From assembly GCA_024970065.1 (NCBI GenBank), contig CP103908.1, forward strand, positions 806,001 through 870,000: a stretch of 64,000 nucleotides of DNA. The letters run 5' to 3'. This DNA is from Pediococcus acidilactici. Lineage in GTDB: Bacteria > Bacillota > Bacilli > Lactobacillales > Lactobacillaceae. Below the pieces are notes generated by a model. The model had not been told where the DNA came from. It made no database searches and saw only the letters and a program-made list of their open reading frames with translations. A program made the translations under genes and the position numbers. This document shows positions 63,291 to 64,000 of the stretch, piece after piece; the first letter of the stretch is position 1; each line of letters begins with the position of its first letter.

Positions 63291-63429
63291 TTATTAGCCG
63301 TTTGCTGTAACAAAATTAGGGAAAGCTAATACTAAAAAGCAAGATGTTTTACTAAAGCCGGTATTTGTGGAATAATGGTGATGTAAGGCTGAGAAACTTT
63401 TAGCGAATTTTGCGTTTATTAAGGAAGCG

Positions 63430-63666
63430 ATGTATGTAATGACGTATACTGATATTTATGGTTTTAAGCACGAAAATGCCACCATCGTCAGTAAGAAAGA
63501 TGAGTTCCGACGTGTTTTCATCATTGAAGATGAAAAGCATCGCCGCTTCGAATGTTTGAAAGAGCATCCTGAATCTACTCATAAGGGGTCTGCGCACTGG
63601 AAGCTAAGTTCTAAAGACACTCCGCCAGATAACTACTGGGATGTTTTTGAGACAAGTGATAAGTAA
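63430..63666 (+). CDS. Small unknown protein (78 aa)
   Basis: This short, hydrophilic protein has many charged residues and three Trp/His-rich stretches (HENATIV, HRRFECLKEHPE, HWKLSSKDTPP). No family recognised. It has a plausible AAGGAAG ribosome site and ends before a hairpin. Whether it is expressed is not certain; codon use looks normal for the window. Confidence 0.55.
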   Translation: MYVMTYTDIYGFKHENATIVSKKDEFRRVFIIEDEKHRRFECLKEHPESTHKGSAHWKLSSKDTPPDNYWDVFETSDK

Positions 63667-63671
63667 TGGTT

Positions 63672-63708
63672 AAAGGCCGGGAGATTGGAATGAATCTTCA
63701 GGCCTTTT
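63672..63708 (+). terminator. terminator after the 78-aa gene
   Basis: AAAGGCC/GGCCTTTT outer stem with an inner GAGATT/AATCT helix, then TTTT. Confidence 0.65.
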
Positions 63709-63747
63709 AATTACTAACAATATGGGGCTACTGGCCACGAAACTTTA

Positions 63748-63776
63748 TTGACAGGTCCGAATTTTTTAAATATAAT
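63748..63776 (+). promoter_or_regulatory. tRNA-Arg promoter
   Basis: Perfect consensus TTGACA, 17 bases, TATAAT; 10 bases before the tRNA. Confidence 0.92.
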
Positions 63777-63786
63777 AGTAAAGTAC

Positions 63787-63860
63787 GGTTCGGTAGCTCA
63801 GCTGGATAGAGCATCCGCCTTCTAAGCGGACGGTCGTGAGTTCAAGTCTCACCCGAATCA
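63787..63860 (+). tRNA. tRNA-Arg (anticodon TCT)
   Basis: A 74-base cloverleaf without encoded CCA. The acceptor stem GGTTCGG pairs with CCGAATC (one G-U), followed by discriminator A. The D arm is GCTC/GAGC. The anticodon stem TCCGC/GCGGA has loop CTTCTAA with anticodon TCT, reading AGA. The T arm is GTGAG/CTCAC with loop TTCAAGT. Flanking bases AGTACGGT and ACCGTACT form an extra inverted repeat. Confidence 0.95.
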
Positions 63861-63874
63861 TACCGTACTAAAAG

Positions 63875-63908
63875 AAACGGTCGCTATTTTTAGCGATCGT
63901 TTTTTTAT
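63875..63908 (+). terminator. tRNA-Arg terminator
   Basis: AAACGGTCGCTA/TAGCGATCGTTT stem (one G-T), then a T-run. Confidence 0.88.
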
Positions 63909-64000
63909 TTAAAAATCAGTTAAGGGCGCAAATCACTTTAATAAAAGTTAAATATCCGTTATCATTAGGTAAAAGAAATCATTAGAGGGTGACGGATGAT
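63909..64000. other. right edge: no gene supported
   Basis: AT-rich gap. An AGAGGG at 63984-63989 is followed by ATG at 63996, so a plus-strand gene may begin at the window edge; only the first codons are visible. Confidence 0.3.

Noticed and set aside
63291..63429. Regulatory RNA before the 78-aa gene
   Set aside because: AT-rich with no stable stem or conserved leader motif that I can identify.
1..64000. CRISPR array, insertion sequence, prophage or integrase
   Set aside because: No regularly spaced repeats, transposase, phage structural or integrase motif were seen on either strand.

Overview
The window is ordinary, densely coded chromosome from a low-GC Gram-positive bacterium. It is best placed in the Lactobacillaceae, and probably a heterofermentative member, because gnd is present, DUF3042 is a Lactobacillales family, and the gene orders ytpR-sftA-murC, polA-mutM-coaE-nrdR-dnaB-dnaI, yqeGH-yhbY-nadD-yqeK-rsfS-yqeM and rpmG-yqgN-rhomboid-yqgQ-glcK are Firmicute/lactobacillar. 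I cannot fix the genus from the sequence alone. I see no phage, insertion sequence, CRISPR array or rRNA operon. There is one tRNA gene, near the right end.

Layout. 1-7.3 kb: the tail of yhaN and all of yhaM (DNA/RNA processing), the foldase lipoprotein prsA, a small coiled-coil gene, hit, the divergent ecsAB transporter and trmB. 7.3-12.6 kb: a PepSY-like small protein, then ytpR, the soluble FtsK-type translocase sftA, murC and a Bax-inhibitor-1 family membrane protein. 12.6-19.6 kb: a replication/repair operon (polA, mutM, coaE, nrdR, dnaB, dnaI). 19.6-27.3 kb: T-box-controlled thrS, the LytSR two-component system with its likely targets lrgAB (perfect cre-type site in front), and infC-rpmI-rplT, in which infC starts at AUA. 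27.4-33.8 kb: a ribosome-assembly/NAD operon through tmcAL, yceD and rpmF. 33.8-39.3 kb: gnd, a CovRS/ArlRS-like two-component pair, and yidC and acylphosphatase on the minus strand. 39.4-47.4 kb: a SpoU methyltransferase, an HD protein, an HxlR regulator, T-box-controlled pheST, mltG, udk and greA. 47.5-55.9 kb: a large YfhO-type membrane protein, a class B PBP, rpmG, yqgN, a rhomboid protease, yqgQ, glcK, a rhodanese without its cysteine, and a DUF3042 gene. 56-60.8 kb: a glycerophosphodiesterase, miaA, ynbB and glnRA behind a perfect GlnR box. 60.9-63.7 kb: a poorly characterised cluster of a coiled-coil protein, an unknown protein and a dimeric-dUTPase-like protein, plus a 78-residue orphan. 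The window ends with tRNA-Arg(TCT).

Most of the genes are housekeeping functions: DNA replication and repair, translation and ribosome assembly, envelope building and nitrogen control. The regulatory layer is unusually readable. It includes two T-boxes, a GlnR operator, a cre site, a CtsR-like heptad repeat, several consensus promoters, some of which overlap upstream stop codons, and many clean intrinsic terminators. No gap between genes exceeds about 300 bases. The best candidates for something undescribed are the 60.9-63.3 kb cluster and the 63.4 kb orphan; no complete novel system can be claimed from the sequence alone.
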